A stretch of DNA of 64,000 nt. Source: Sphagnum compactum (lineage: Eukaryota > Bryophyta > Sphagnopsida > Sphagnales). The notes below the pieces were generated by a model. That model ran no database searches and had not been told where the DNA came from. It was given only the letters and a program-made list of their open reading frames with translations. The stretch's first letter is position 1. Each line of letters starts with the position of its first letter. Location: NCBI GenBank assembly GCA_965153455.1, contig OZ234495.1, positions 1,674,001 through 1,738,000 on the forward strand, read 5' to 3'. Below, in pieces: positions 1 to 12,261 of the stretch. A program made the translations under genes and the position numbers.

Positions 1-265
1 TCTTAAGAACCATCAGAGCTAAGCCATTGTATCATTCTCTTGCTACAACTGAAACCTTGTTGCAATCCTTGCTTTTTTAAGGGGCAAGTTCTGATTGTCC
101 AAGCAAGGCAAGTAATACTTTTTTCTCAAAAAAGTGGCAAGTATGTTAGGTATGCATTTTAATCAGGTGGTGATATTCAATTGGGTTGTACAATAATTAG
201 TTGTACATTAGGTACCTATGCAACCTTCAATCTCAAGACGTATGTGACATAGATGGAGTCTGGAC
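1..265. other. Flanking DNA, no gene seen
   Basis: AT-rich sequence to the left of the hAT insertion. No coding signal was recognised. Its last eight bases (258-265, GTCTGGAC) are the left copy of the hAT target-site duplication. Confidence 0.5.
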
Positions 266-500
266 CAGTGTTGGCCGGATATGTGAGAAAGTCTGGATAT
301 GCACATGCATAGTAACGGCCGGATATGCATGGAGTCATATCCGGAAGTTGTTTCTTTTCTTATAAATGTCTCTATGCATAACCAGCAGAGGAGCCCCTCA
401 ATGATATGTATATGTGTATCTGTATCTGACAGAATCTTATTTCAAAATATACATATCCAAAACTAAGGATTTAGGAATTCCGAATATGAATTTTCAGTGT

Positions 501-900
501 GCATATCCGAGGTTTAGGGTACAATGAATACAGCGTCCATCTCATCGCAAAGAGTGGGGGGAAGCTTTGCACCATCATTGTGTGTCGAGCTTTTCACTTG
601 AAAGTTTCTACAAGTTCCTACAAGTTCTTGCATCAACTTGTTCGGGTGGATTTTATATTTTCATTGTCCATATCCGAGGTTTAGGGTTTAGGGGACAATA
701 GATATGGCCCGCTCATTGCAAAGAGTGGGGGGAAGCTTTGCACCATCGTTGTTGAGTTTTTCACTTGAGAGTTTCTGCAAGTTCCTGCATGAATTCATTC
801 AGGTGGATTATATACTCTACCTCTAGCTTTCGACTTTCAATGTCATTGGCATTGCTCGAAAGTTTTGACAAGTTCCTACAAGTTCCTACATCAATTCACT
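501..900. repeat. Subterminal tandem repeat of the hAT element
   Basis: A unit of about 165 bp beginning CATATCCGAGGTTTAGGG at about 501 recurs at about 667. Both copies contain the segment AAGAGTGGGGGGAAGCTTTG and then CAAGTTCCTACAAG-like text. A third partial copy follows at about 850-900. The block lies inside the left end of the hAT element, where such elements often carry repeated transposase-binding sites. Confidence 0.75.
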
Positions 901-1513
901 CGCTATGGCTTTTAATGTCAGTGTTGTTTGACAACCTTGCATCGACTTCCCTCCATTGCTGTTGCTACGTGAAAACTTTTGTAAGTTATTGTGTTGACCA
1001 TGGATCCAAAAGCGTTTGTTGGTTTGTCAAGTTTTACAAGTTTTATTCTCATGAAGCATAAGTGTTTTCGACCCCTTTGCTAAGTTTTGCTTCGTGCTTT
1101 GACTGTTAATAACATCTTATATTTGTTCATCACCTTTAAGCTTTCGATTTTCAACTACATTTTGTAAGTGTTTTTGTTTTTGTTATTGTTTTCCATCTGA
1201 ATATGTCATGTTCATGAGGTGTGGTAGTAAGGTTTGGTGCTCAAGTGTGTCTTCTTACTATTTGAAACTTCCTATTTCACTATGGTTAAAAACTAAATTC
1301 AATTGAAGTTTGAAGAATTTTAATTCTGATTTTTGCCATGTGCTTTTGAGGTATAGTGGCATTTTTGGGTTTAGTGCTCAAGTGTGTCTTCTTCCTGTTT
1401 GGAGCTTTACAATGATTGAAAACGAAATTTGTGTCATTGAAAGTGTCGTTGGAATTAATGAAATTATCCCTGATGTGAACACAATCCCTTCTTAATCTCA
1501 CAATTTTTCAAAT

Positions 1514-3031
1514 GTGGAAAATGTTCATCAGCAACAATGTGACAATGACTTACCAGTTGTCTCTAATGAGGTGTATCTTCAAGCTATGGAACAACAAGCG
1601 TTGCTATGGAAACCACACAGCAAAACTTCTATTTGTTGGAGTTTATTTACTGTAAATGACAACTTGCCTGTTGATCTATTGAATCGTCAAATGTTGAAGT
1701 GCATCATCTGTTGGTCCCAGCAAGCTTTTGTTAATGTTTTAAACTAGTCTAGTTCTATTGTTAAAAAGGGCCTCATCAAGTACGAAAAAATTAATGACAT
1801 TACTCCTATGAGAACAAATGTTGATAATGTTCATCCTCATTTGCTTACTAAAAGAAAATTTGTACTAAGTGAAAAGGCAGTGGCTAAACTTTTTGAAATA
1901 AATCACAGTCGGCAGCATGGGAAGAAAAGGGTTGGGGCAACTATTTTTGCAATCACTTCTTTTTTTGGGTTAACAAACCCATACAAAAATGTTGATGAAA
2001 CACGACAAAAATTTATTGAAGACCTTATGTTGTATATCTACAAAAGCTACAGGCCTCTTTCAACTTGAGAAAACATCTAGTTAAAAATGTTAGTATTGCA
2101 CTAATGTCCCCAAGTTGTATTTCTTTCCCATTTTTCTCTTGTGAAATAGGTGCTTCCTACAATGGTCACAAAGACCATGGAATCACATGTTTTACCACAT
2201 ATAGAATCAACGATTATTATGTCTACTAGCTTCGATCTTTGAATTTTTAGAGGTGGCGTAGATGCATTTGTTTTAGTCATCAATTATTTAGATGAAGCTT
2301 GCACAGTTAGGCATGCTACTGTTGACTTGTTTGAAGCGCATGAAACAAATGGCAATGCCATGGCTTTGCAATTCCAATTTCTGTTGGAAAAATCTGGACT
2401 AATTCACTAGGTGATTGCTTTTGTGAAAGATGAGGGTATCAACTTGGGAACCATGGCTATTGCATTATGATCAATCATTGATTGTGAATCGTTCAAGCTC
2501 TTGCAAGTTTATGAAGGTTCTTACTTTGGACATGTGATGTTTAAAGGTGTCAATATGTGATGAATGATGATAAGGTTTTGATGGGTTTAACTTTGGTGAG
2601 TGTTAAAGATGTTCAAACAAGTTTGCAAAAAATAATTACTTGGACAAAAAATTTAGGGAAAGGGAGGTAGGAATGGGAAAGGCTTGCATTGAAAATGGGA
2701 TGTGGCATCGAAAACTAAAAACTCTAGTGAATGTTAGTTTTTAAATGTTGGTTTTTTAGTCAAACAAATACTTGGGATTTTTAGTTTTCAAATTGAGACA
2801 AAAAGGGTGTTTAACTTTGCTAGTGTTTTGATAGCTCTAAAGTGCTGGGGAAAAACTTGATAGGATTATCATCGTCGTAAAAAGTTGGCGAGATGATCCG
2901 AGCATGAATTACACGACAAATGCATGCTTCAAAGGTTATATCAAATCTAAAGTTATTCTAGTTGAAAAAAATTATGAATGTATTGAAAAATTTGAATATT
3001 TTAAAGAGCTACTAGTTGACAATGATTAAGT
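1514..3031 (+). pseudogene. Broken hAT transposase
   Basis: A hAT-type transposase reading frame can be followed with interruptions. The N-terminal part is open at 1514-1747, then 1808-2068, then 2230-2560 with in-frame stops. The last contains the segments GGVDAFVLVINYLDEA and VIAFVKDEGINLGTMA, which match the RNase H-fold core of a plant hAT family. Near 2630-2700 the text WTKNLGKG is followed abruptly by the C-terminal dimerisation-domain text ILGIFSFQIETKRVF, so a large middle part is missing. The frame ends in TAA at 3029-3031. Stops, frameshifts and the internal deletion make it non-functional. A related, longer copy lies at 52.9-55.7 kb. Confidence 0.85.
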
Positions 3032-3094
3032 AAGTTTCTTTTTTTTCCTTTAGTTGTTCCTTTGAATTGAATTTACTTTTTGTTTCTTCTCCAT

Positions 3095-3560
3095 GTTGAT
3101 GTTACAACCATTTGGGCCTTTTGTTTTTATTGTTGATGAAATTGTGGTTGATGCTACAAGGTTCTAAGCCTTTTTGTTTTTGTTGTTGATCAAGTTGTTG
3201 TTGATGCTACAAGGTTCTAGGCCTTTTTTTGTTGTTGATGAAATTGTAGTTGATGTTGCAGGGTTCTAAGCCTTTTATTTTTGTTGTTGATCAAGTTGCA
3301 ATTGATGCTGCTATGTTCCAAACCTTTTCTTTTCGTTGTTGATTAAGTTGTAGCATCAACACCAACTTCCATATTAATGTTGCTAGGTTCTGGGCCTTTT
3401 GTTTTTGTTGTTGAACAAATCATGGCATCAACATCAACTTTCATATTGATGTTGTTGAGTTTTGGGCCTTTTTGTTGTTGCTAATCAAGTTGCAGCAACT
3501 TTCTTATGTCCTATGGGCTTCTAGGCATTCTACTATGTTATTGATCAAGTTACAACGACT
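3095..3560. repeat. Minisatellite of about 60-65 bp units inside the hAT right end
   Basis: Successive units of roughly 60-65 bp contain the phrases GATGCTACAAGGTTCTAGGC and TTTTTGTTGTTGATCAAGTT. About seven increasingly diverged copies follow directly on the transposase stop codon and precede the right terminal repeat. Confidence 0.8.
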
Positions 3561-4082
3561 TCTTGGGTCGGTGGGTGGGTGGGTTTGGGGTGTTTTTGCA
3601 AGCAACTTGTCTTGTAGTGGGCAGAGTTTTTCACAAAACTAGGGTTCAATTCCCCCATAAGCTACTTGATTTCCAAGAATAAAATTAGAGTTTATGATTA
3701 CCAAGTATGAAATTAGGGCTTAGGATTTCCAACTATGAGATTAGCATGTGAACTTTACTATATATAGCCGATATGCATGTCTACAATTTATCAAAAATTT
3801 GAAAATTTGAAAAATGCATAACCGACAATGAATAACAAAGTTCAATGGATGCATAACCGTATCTACAATTTTACAAGAGAAAATTTGAAATATCTGGATG
3901 CATAGCTTCTATTCATTTTTTTAAAAAAAAATGCCCTGTGCATATCCTCTGGACTGGCTTAAAATGCCATATCCAGCCAACACTGGTCTGGACCATGCAA
4001 CACTGGAAGTGCAATAGAACCTGGTTTGGAACATCCAACCTCAGGAAGTGTAGTGGTACCTACAGATGAAATGCAACAGAGT

Positions 4083-4465
4083 CAGTGTTGGTCAGTTATT
4101 GAGTTATTGATCTGGTTATCAAGCTAAGGCTATTGAATTTTTCTAACTAGTTAAATTGATAATTGCCTAGTATTGAATTTTCAAAATCTAATAACCTACC
4201 TGGATGACCTGATTATCATCCACGTAGGTTATCAATCTTTAAACAGTAATACAAAAATTTGAAAAACACCCAATTAATAATAATTTTAACTTTTCAAAGC
4301 CCTCTAACCAGTGTATAAACAGCATTTCTCAACCGGTTTATTGAGAACCTACCCTTACGCACAACTGATGGTTATTACCCAATTTGTTGATAACCTGTGT
4401 GGTCCAAAACAATCCAAAAAATATGGTACCCAGAGGTTATTAAAAACAATAACCAACCAACTCTG
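4083..4465. mobile_element. hAT-type MITE, 383 bp
   Basis: The left end reads CAGTGTTGGTCAGTTATTGA at 4083. The right end, reverse-complemented from 4465, reads CAGAGTTGGTTGGTTATTGT. Imperfect 8-bp flanks AACAGAGT (4075-4082) and AACAGAAC (4466-4473) agree at 6 of 8 bases. There is no coding content. The ends resemble those of the large hAT elements at 266 and 51666, so it is probably a non-autonomous relative. It sits only 90 bp from the first hAT element. Confidence 0.8.
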
Positions 4466-4473
4466 AACAGAAC

Positions 4474-5243
4474 CTGGTGTGGGATGTTTCTTCAAGAATC
4501 CAGTCCCAACTTCCAACTCCAATTTGGATCAGGAAGTTCAGAAATTTGAGGGGACTCATAATCTCATCAGAGGTTCCATCAAATCAAAAACCTAGCTAGA
4601 ACATAAATTAGATGTGGAGTTGGTCATTTGGTGATATGGAGTTGCTGATAGCAACACAATGTGGACTCCATGCCTCAGCAACTTCAACTTGTCAAAGTGG
4701 TAATTTGGATGTTTACTTAGCATTTTGATAAAATGTTAGTGGACTTGGCAAATGGGAAACACCAACTTGACAAAATCACAGAATTGGGAAAATCGAGTTT
4801 GCAAAATAGGCAGGCAAATGGTATTCCATAATTCTTCTCAAAACAACACTTTCCTTTGACTAGCGCAAAAAGCTGGATCAGTCTTCAATGGTCAACATGA
4901 ACCATTAATAGTGGTCACTAGTCATTAAGCAGTGGAAAAACATGATTGGAATGGCTCAAAGGCCACCAGAACATCTTTGAATCATCTGCTTGGTACAAAC
5001 TTGGTACAAGAACTTTTCAGAGCCTCACACAGAAGCACAGGAAAAGAATGTTTATTATGAGCTTGACCCCCTACTACAGCCACTACAGAAGACCACAGCC
5101 TGGCAATTTGGAAACATGCATAAACAGGGGTTTCTATCCAAAGATATGATCACAGAAGTTCACCTATCTACAGAAGGATTCTTGTGGACTGCTGCCCTTT
5201 CAGGCAAAAGTCAGGCCCTAGCAGACTTGAATCATTGCATTGA
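4474..5243. other. Intergenic, 3' flank of the minus-strand NHL gene
   Basis: This stretch has mixed composition and no recognisable coding, RNA or repeat feature. It should hold the 3' UTR and poly(A) site of the minus-strand gene that ends at 5244. Confidence 0.4.
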
Positions 5244-6747
5244 TCAGGCTCTCTTTCGCCTGTACTGCTTGTAGAAGTAAGCCATTTGGAATCGCCATGC
5301 AGTGACAACCAAGACAGCCACCACAATAACTACAATTAACCATATTGGTGTGTCCTCTTGCCACTCTTCTGCAAATTGAATTTCACGCACTTCAAAATTT
5401 GTTCGGGACATTCCTCCCCAGATCTCTGATGAGTACGAAGGCAAGATATATGTCCTCGTACTTGTCCTCATGGCAGCAGAAGTGACAAAGTCTGATGAAT
5501 TAAGAACCACTGTACCAACAACATTTGCTGCTTGCCATCCAGAGGCGCTTCCCAGCAGCAAAACCTTTTCCCTGGAAACAACCACTAGAGTTCCATCTCC
5601 TCTCAAGACTAGGCCATCTGCTGATGGTAAGCTCTCCCTCATTATCACATTGTGAACTTTTGCATCATTCAGATCTATCTTGAAAAGTGCACCTGAATTT
5701 GTCTGAACAACAAGAAGGAACCCATTTTTGTGGTAAACAATTCCATTAAGGCCATAGAAATCCGTTGAAGTGTTCACAACAACTGGTTGCGTGGTAAGGA
5801 TTGTGTCTTCAGCATACACTGCTGCTGCACCATCCTTTGTCACCCTCCACACATAGTTGCTAAAGGAGTTTGTCACATATGCATTACCCATGGCATCAAT
5901 GGCCACATCATTGGCAAGAGTCTTTTCACCTTCACAAAATAGATTAAGAAAATTTCTCAGCGCACAGTTTTGCACATCCCCTGGAAATCTGGAGCAATCT
6001 AAGGCCAGGTGATTGTGATTGGATAGTCTAGATGAAACCATCATCAAGGACATAAGTTCATTTGAAGGCGACCAATATCCTACTCTTATCATCACTTCTC
6101 AAATCCAAATTTTGCTCTCTCTAGAGATTATTAACCAGAGACTCAAACGTATTCTAACTCCAGAAGGGTTATTTGCTTCCAAGTGATACATTCATATGCT
6201 CATGGTTAGACCTTACTAGAATGACTTGCAGAATAAACAAGGCAATTGCAGGCAAAAAGATGTTCAACAAACCGTTAACCTTCGAGAAATTATAAAAAGG
6301 AAGACTGCATTTACCTTCCTTCAACACAACAGTGTCCAACCGTGTGAAAAAAAGGCGTTTATTGGAATCAAGGTCATAAGCTGCAATCCCACTGAACGCA
6401 GGTGCAGAAAAGTTCAAGTCTTGTATAACTGCAACAACTCTGTTATGTATTCCATCCACAGATATCCCCAGAATAGCAAATTTGCCAGCATAGTCACTGT
6501 CCTTCACAAACTCATTGAGGGTGCCATCAAGAGAAAGAGAGAAGAGAGAGCCAAAGGTGGTGGATCCCAACAGAAAGCGGTCATGCTTATCATCCCAGTC
6601 AAAACCCCCTGGGAAAATGTCTGGACCCTGAAACTTGATTGTCTCCACAGGTGGTGGTCCAGCTGTCACTCTCACGATACTGAATACAGATAAAGACAGA
6701 AGAATATACACCCATGACAACCTCCTTATGTTTGTCAATGCTGCCAT
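5244..6747 (-). CDS. NHL/SMP-30-like beta-propeller protein with signal peptide and C-terminal membrane segment
   Basis: There are two exons on the minus strand: 6747-6315 and 5929-5244, with an intron at 6314-5930. The donor is G|GTAAAT and the acceptor GAAG|GTGAA. Phase 1 joins to give the text KEGEKTLANDVAIDAMGN, and the product is 372 residues. The start at 6747 is the first ATG, with a GTG just before it. Residues 3-30 form a hydrophobic signal peptide. The middle resembles the six-bladed NHL/SMP-30 (gluconolactonase-like) propeller fold, with blade phrases such as LANDVAIDAMGNAYVTNS, GLNGIVYHKNGFLLV and SADGLVLRGDGTLVVVS. Near the C-terminus lies one membrane helix (TPIWLIVVIVVAVLVV) followed by a basic tail ending RRKRA. 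This matches plant NHL-domain proteins of unknown function in the secretory pathway, such as Arabidopsis AT2G01410 from memory. The propeller probably faces the lumen or apoplast and the short tail the cytosol. No enzymatic activity can be assigned. Confidence 0.85.
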
Positions 6748-8111
6748 CACACTACCCTGCTAACTCCTAAAATGAAATATGCTTATTTCCAGTTGCAAGT
6801 CATGTGTGCGCACTGCCCACACAAACAAAGAAACCCACACATTTGGTCTTGTTAGAGCCAGCCTTCCATTAAGATTTGAGGATCTCAAGACGAGGTAGTC
6901 AAGTCTATTAATTTAGGTCATCAAAAGTCATTGAGATTCAATAACTCATTGCTAGCACGCAGATGTGTAGCTAGCTGCTCAGAGTGCCTTGACATACATA
7001 CTATTGTGACTCAATTTTACAACACCTCAAAGTTCATGATGTAGAATTGACATTCAGAACACTCTAACAAATGTCTCTGCTTGTTTTAGGGAATGAAATC
7101 ATTCAGGAAATACAGTCAGGTTTTGAAGCTAGGTGTCAAAAAAGTTCTGGTATGACAAAGAGACATGTGTAAGTCCCCTTTATGAAATTATTCCAGTAAT
7201 TAAGCAGGCAGAAAAAAGCAGAGTTCATGAGCAAAAAAACAAAAGAAAATGGCCATCTCCAATCACCTTCAATTCCCTTCCTCAAATAGATAGTCATGAC
7301 CTACACATTATAAGGGAGCTGGGTGCTACAAGTCTTGTTGAGTAACACCCTTACTCGCTTTTACTAATGGCAGATTCAATTGTGAAGTTTAGTCTATCAT
7401 TTAGTCGAACTGGCTTTACACAAGATACAGTAGCCAAATTCATTCAATCGTCTGTGAAAGCACTACTACATCCAACCTAGAATCAACTACACGAGATATC
7501 AACCCCCGCAGTCCTTCTACAACCATCACGTCAGCAGCTATTATATGAAAACTTGAGCAGTTTGGCTACTATACAATATAGAAACTGATCAAAACAGCAA
7601 GAAAAACGGCCATCGTAGAGACTACTGACAGAGAGAAAACAGCAAGAAAAACCGAACATACAAACTGATTAAAACAGCAAGACAAACGGCCACCGTAGAG
7701 GCAGAGAGAAAGTGAGAGGGAGAGAAAGACCAACCGAAACCGGCGCTTGTACGCACCTTTTGGGGCTCCGATCGAGTGAGTGGATTCCTTTCCGAGCTTC
7801 GTGGTATTCAACAGCTTACGAGATGAACAAAACAAAGACCAAAAACAACAACAAAACAAAGCTCTGCAATTTCCGCTACGTGCACCAGTCAATCCTCTGA
7901 TCGTCTGCAACACTTGCCGGCATGCTCTGAAACTGGCACGACGATGGCGTCCAACGCTGTGGCGAGGTCAGGGTTTGGCTGCCGCACGGAAAACGCCATA
8001 TCCAGAGAGCTTGGTTGAGCTCCTGGTTCGTTATCTCGCCGCTTCCAAGAAAGCGCGTTTTTTGCGGTTCTGTGAGAAAACATGTAGGCCATCTTGTACC
8101 TAAGTGTAGGT
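6748..8111. other. Upstream region of the NHL gene, more GC-rich at 7700-8100
   Basis: This is probably the promoter and 5' UTR of the minus-strand NHL gene. The part from 7700 to 8100 is clearly less AT-rich than its surroundings and contains CG dinucleotides, as 5' ends of plant genes often do. Open frames there (for example 7889-8092) lack recognisable similarity and are more likely leader sequence than protein. Confidence 0.35.
7585..7710. repeat. Imperfect tandem duplication
   Basis: The phrase AAAACAGCAAGAAAAACGGC at about 7592 recurs as AAAACAGCAAGACAAACGGC at about 7672, with a third partial copy between them. Each full copy is followed by CATCGTAGAG or CACCGTAGAG. The repeat lies upstream of the NHL gene. 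Confidence 0.65.
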
Positions 8112-8270
8112 AAAAATCAATTTATATCAATTTTTTTATATTACAAATTCGTCGAATTTTTCCAATAATTACCAAAGTTAGTTTTTTTTTAATTAGAAAA
8201 GTTAGTTCCACAAATTTTTCGAACTAAAATTGATAATTATTGGAAGAATTCGAAAAAAAAATTATATCAC
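8112..8270. repeat. Foldback (inverted-repeat) element, about 160 bp
   Basis: The left arm contains CGAATTTTTCCAATAATTAC near 8153 and the right arm the near-complement GATAATTATTGGAAGAATTC near 8230-8250. Outer parts (TATATCAATTTTTTT versus AAAAAAAATTATATCA) extend the pairing. It has no coding content and looks like a small MITE or foldback element. Confidence 0.65.
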
Positions 8271-10104
8271 AAAATTAAGGAAAAAAAAAACCCTCTCTCC
8301 TGGTCAGGTCATCTCTTGTTGTTTTCTCTGAAATTGTTTCTTTTGGGGAATTTCAATTATATTTCATCTTTACCTTTTAGGATGTTTCCTTTTAGGTCCA
8401 TCTATTTTCTTTCTATAGGTTCACTTTTGAATTCTCTTTTGAATTCTTCTTCTTCCTTATTTTCCAAAAGATTCCATCTTTTCATTGTTTCTTTTAGGGG
8501 TTTTTTTTTTAAAAAATTTCATCTTAATGTTTTCGGATTTGTTTTTTTCTTAAAGGTTCATTTGCTTTCTTCTACAGCTTCAGTTTTCAATTGTCTTTCC
8601 AGCTTTTTTTTTTTTTTCTTTTTCTTTTTTCCTTGTAAAGCCTTGGGGGTAAACCAGCACCCACATTGGTAGCATGGTAAAAACTAAAAACCCCAAAATC
8701 TATTTTAATTACTTCTAAAGATTAGAAATATCCTTTTCTTAGAGTAAATCAGGGTCTCAGAGTCCAAATCTAACCTCAGCTGAGTTAATATCTGGTTTCA
8801 CCTTGGTAACCCATTCTGTAAGAAGTAGGTCCTTTTTTTAAAATCTAATTTCTCTTTTCACATTCTTAATTTTAGATTTTAGTTTTCCTCCCTTAAATGC
8901 TTTGTTCCAACACCCAAAAAAAAAAGGGGGGGGGATAAAAGAACAACAAATAATTACAATATTTTCTAGATTTATCCAAAGTCTATGGTTTCAATATATG
9001 TATGTTTCTATGTAATTCAAGAAATTATTATTCAAAATAATTATTATTTCAATACCTTTTCAAAAAAATATGAAAAGGCACAATAACATGTGTCTTTTCA
9101 TGTCCATGTAGATGGTCAAGGGAAAAGGATGAGGTAGTTTTTAAGTATGTTTGATTTGATCTTTTGCAATTATTGTGACAATTTCAAATATCAAAGCTTT
9201 CGGCAATTCTACAATAATTTAATAATTTGATGCATCATTGTAAATGAAATTTGGAGAGTAACATCAATAACTTACAATATTAATAATGCAACTTGACAAA
9301 TGCATACAAGTTTTTTCTTTGTCCTTATTTTAGAATTGAAATATATTGCAAATTATCAAATGTATGGATTTAATTGCTCACACAAGTCTTCCAACATGAT
9401 TTCAAAATAAAACTTGACTCATTATTGGGACTAAATCGAAATGCAAATGGAATTTTACATCTCAAACTTTTCATTGGCAACAGCTAGACATGTTATGAAA
9501 CACCCAATGCCTAGAAGATTATAGTTCAATTTTATAACAAAATGTGAGAACATTTAAACAAAATTTAAATTTTTTCATTTAGTGTTATGCAATTGTTGGG
9601 GCAACTTTAATTCAATAATAATTTAAAATTTGGAAAGTAATATTGATTATTTACAATATTAAAAGTGCAACTTGAAAAATGCATGCAATTTTTATTTTGT
9701 TCATATATTAAAATTGAAAATATATAAGATGGATGGATTTAATTATTCACACAAGTCTTTCATTTCTTGAGGGTAAAAATGAAACATCACATTTTGCTAA
9801 AACATTTGAAACTAATCATTAAGAAATGAAGATTAAATTAAAACAAAGGAAACAAAAATGATGTAAAATAGTCGCAAAATACACTTTTAGTTGCCTAAAA
9901 CAAGTCGAAAAATGGGGTTTTTTCTTCTAGTTATTTATTATTATTTTTTGATTTGGATTTACCTGTTTTAGATTTCAACTTAGTATGAGATTTATTTTTT
10001 ATTTTCTAATCCAAACTTGATGTTCAATAGCACAATTGTGTTCATCAATTGAAATGAAACTTGATTCATTATGTTGTGACTTAATTGTCTTTCTAAATTT
10101 GTTT

Positions 10105-10530
10105 CTATTCTTTCTTTTGCGATTTCCTTAATATTTTTAGTTGATCATGTACTATTTGTGTATTTAACATTGGATGTATAATGTTTGTAAAAGATGTTGG
10201 CATTATTTTGAGAGAACAATGATCATGTATTTTCATAAGGTGTTTTAGTTTTTCAATTTGTTTTTGTTTCCATTTAAAATATGTATTTTGTTTATGAAGT
10301 TTTTTGCATATTTTTGTTGAAATTTTCATAATTTGTTTTTGAGGCATTAAATTGTCATGCATTAGAACATTACTTGTGATGGGCAAAATAATGGGGGTAG
10401 GGAATTCATCATCAAATTTCATGCCTTCAATATCACAACTCAAGTTTGGATTATGTATGTTTGATTTACAATCATCACTACTTAAGGTTTTTGTTAAACT
10501 AATTCTTGAACTATTTTGTTTTGATTTCAT
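10105..10530 (-). other. Unrecognised 141-codon open reading frame
   Basis: ATG to stop without interruption, Lys- and Ile-rich, with a possible coiled-coil stretch around QKQIMKISTKICKKLHKQ. Surrounding DNA is AT-rich and stop-rich, so an open frame of this length is mildly unusual. No family was recognised. Its amphipathic Lys-rich style resembles parts of the decayed minus-strand reading frame at 18.0-18.9 kb, so both may be remnants of one unknown mobile-element protein. Chance is a real alternative. Confidence 0.2.
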
Positions 10531-10916
10531 GTATCAAATATGTCTCATTATTTTTTCAATGTTAACCTAAATAAGTAATTCTCTACAAAATTAACACCAT
10601 GCAAAGTCATCAAAAAGTCAAGACTAAGTGTAGATCTTAAGTAGTGTTCAACCCTATAACCCTAAAGCTTGTCATAAGCATTCAACAAAACCCTTTCATA
10701 ATGTTATACTAGAAACAATACCATGTAACAAATAACTTATGGAATCAAACAAACAATCTCCAACTATGTATGAATAATTAACAATTCTTTTCAAGCCAAC
10801 ATTTTTTAAAACATTGTCTATCACCATTTTAAATGTGAATGAAGTGAATTAATAATATTGGAGGTTTATGGTTCATATGTTTATTCCGGTATGAATGTCT
10901 TGGATTTGATTTTCAT

Positions 10917-11430
10917 TACTAAAATGTTTGAACTTGAAAATTTGAAATTTGAACTTTTAAATTCTGAAAAAACTCAAAAACTAAAATATCTCAAATCTTA
11001 AAAAACAAAAAATTTGAAAGTCTGAAAATTAGAAATTGAATAACTAAAAAACTGAAATTTGAAACTTAAAAATTGAAAAATTGGTATTCTGAAAGTTAAA
11101 AATTGAAAATTTTAAATTTGAGGTAATAGTTGGTATGTTTATTCATATGGTGATAAGGAAAAAGGAAAACAAAAATAATCAAATTGACATAATTGAACTT
11201 CACAATGTCGTTAAATTTCAAAATTGGATATATAAAATTGAAAACAAAGAGTTTGAACTTGAAAATTTGATCTTTGTAACAAAAATCTCTAAACTTGAAA
11301 TTTTGAAATCTGATCTATTAAATATTAAGATACCAAAAAATTGAAAATGAAAATTTGAAATTTGAAATTTGAAATCTCTTTGTGAAATGTCTAGAAGGAA
11401 TCTGAAATTTTGAAATAAAAATGTCTGAAT
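10917..11430. repeat. Degenerate AAATTTGA-type low-complexity array
   Basis: About 500 bp composed largely of variants of GAAATTTGAAA, CTGAAA and AAATTGAAA. The apparent open frames inside it (11135-11344 and 11218-11493) are by-products of this composition. Confidence 0.75.
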
Positions 11431-12261
11431 AATGCTAAAATATGAACATTGAGCGTTTATTGCATTATTACGTATTATGTTATAGATATTCAAGGTTTTA
11501 CCTATATAATTATAATAGTAGTGAAAGTGAAAATAATAATGAAATTGTAATAAAATCAGACTAAAACTAGTTTTACCATTAGCATTGGAGTAAAATGAGT
11601 TTCATGCCCTATTAAATGCTAATAAATGTATTATCCCATTTTATCACCAAATTAGTTGTATTGATGTTGAGTTTCATTTTATTTACATATAACTTTTATT
11701 TGACCCAAAAGCTCACAATAATTAACACCCAATGAACATTTCTCAACCAAATGAAAACTCAAAGACCACCTACCCACCAAGTACTTATTGGGTATCATGA
11801 GAAAATAAACACAAAACAAAATGTAAGGTCACTCTTTACACTTGGTAAAACAAGTAGGCAAAGACATTACCAAACCCTAATTGCCACCTCATGTGGGCCC
11901 TCATTTTAGTAACACGCTTGGCCATTTGCTTTACCTTATACCACTGATGGTTTGTTTTTTGGGCAAAATTTCAGCAAATTTCGACTTCCAAAATATGATT
12001 TGGACCTATATACACAGGATCTTTCATGGGAAAAAAATGGCCCAAATTCACCAGACTTTGAAGGAAAAAAAAAATCATAATCGCCATAATAAGTTCCAGT
12101 AGGTAGCCAAGAATATACAAAGGTTTTGTTTTTTTTTTTTTTGGGGGCTACTACTTTCATATCTTGTATGTAGTAGCCAAATCTGGCTAAACCATCTTAT
12201 GGATGATGATTGCCACTTCAGCTACATCACAAAACTGGGGAAAAAACAAAACCCAGCCTGC

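Larger units (their letters stand above)
266..3985 (+). mobile_element. hAT DNA transposon, complete ends, decayed transposase
   Basis: Both ends are readable. The left end starts CAGTGTTGGCCGGATATG at 266. The right end, read in reverse complement from 3985, starts CAGTGTTGGCTGGATATG, so 17 of 18 bases match. The element is flanked by a perfect 8-bp direct repeat GTCTGGAC (258-265 and 3986-3993), the target-duplication length of the hAT superfamily. Inside are subterminal tandem repeats on both sides and a broken hAT transposase reading frame (about 1514-3031). The perfect duplication shows that the ends are well preserved, although the coding part has stops and an internal deletion, so it could only have moved with transposase supplied in trans. 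Confidence 0.93.
8271..12261. other. AT-rich intergenic DNA, no gene recognised
   Basis: Very AT-rich, low-complexity DNA. It contains T-rich runs at 8310-8640, a diverged direct duplication (9230-9395 against 9620-9765, sharing TGGATTTAATT and CACACAAGTCTT phrases), a degenerate AAATTTGA-type array at about 10917-11430, and a lone 141-codon open frame on the minus strand (10105-10530). A motif with ATGGATGATTGCCAC and TTCAGCTACATCACAAAA at 12199-12235 is shared with other places in the window. Confidence 0.45.

Noticed and set aside
5929-6095. Extension of the NHL gene's second open frame upstream to 6095
   Set aside because: This part follows a good donor and precedes a good acceptor in matching phase. 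It is intron, not protein.
8316-8672. 118-codon plus-strand open frame
   Set aside because: It is a Phe/Ser/Leu-rich translation of T-rich low-complexity DNA with no family resemblance.
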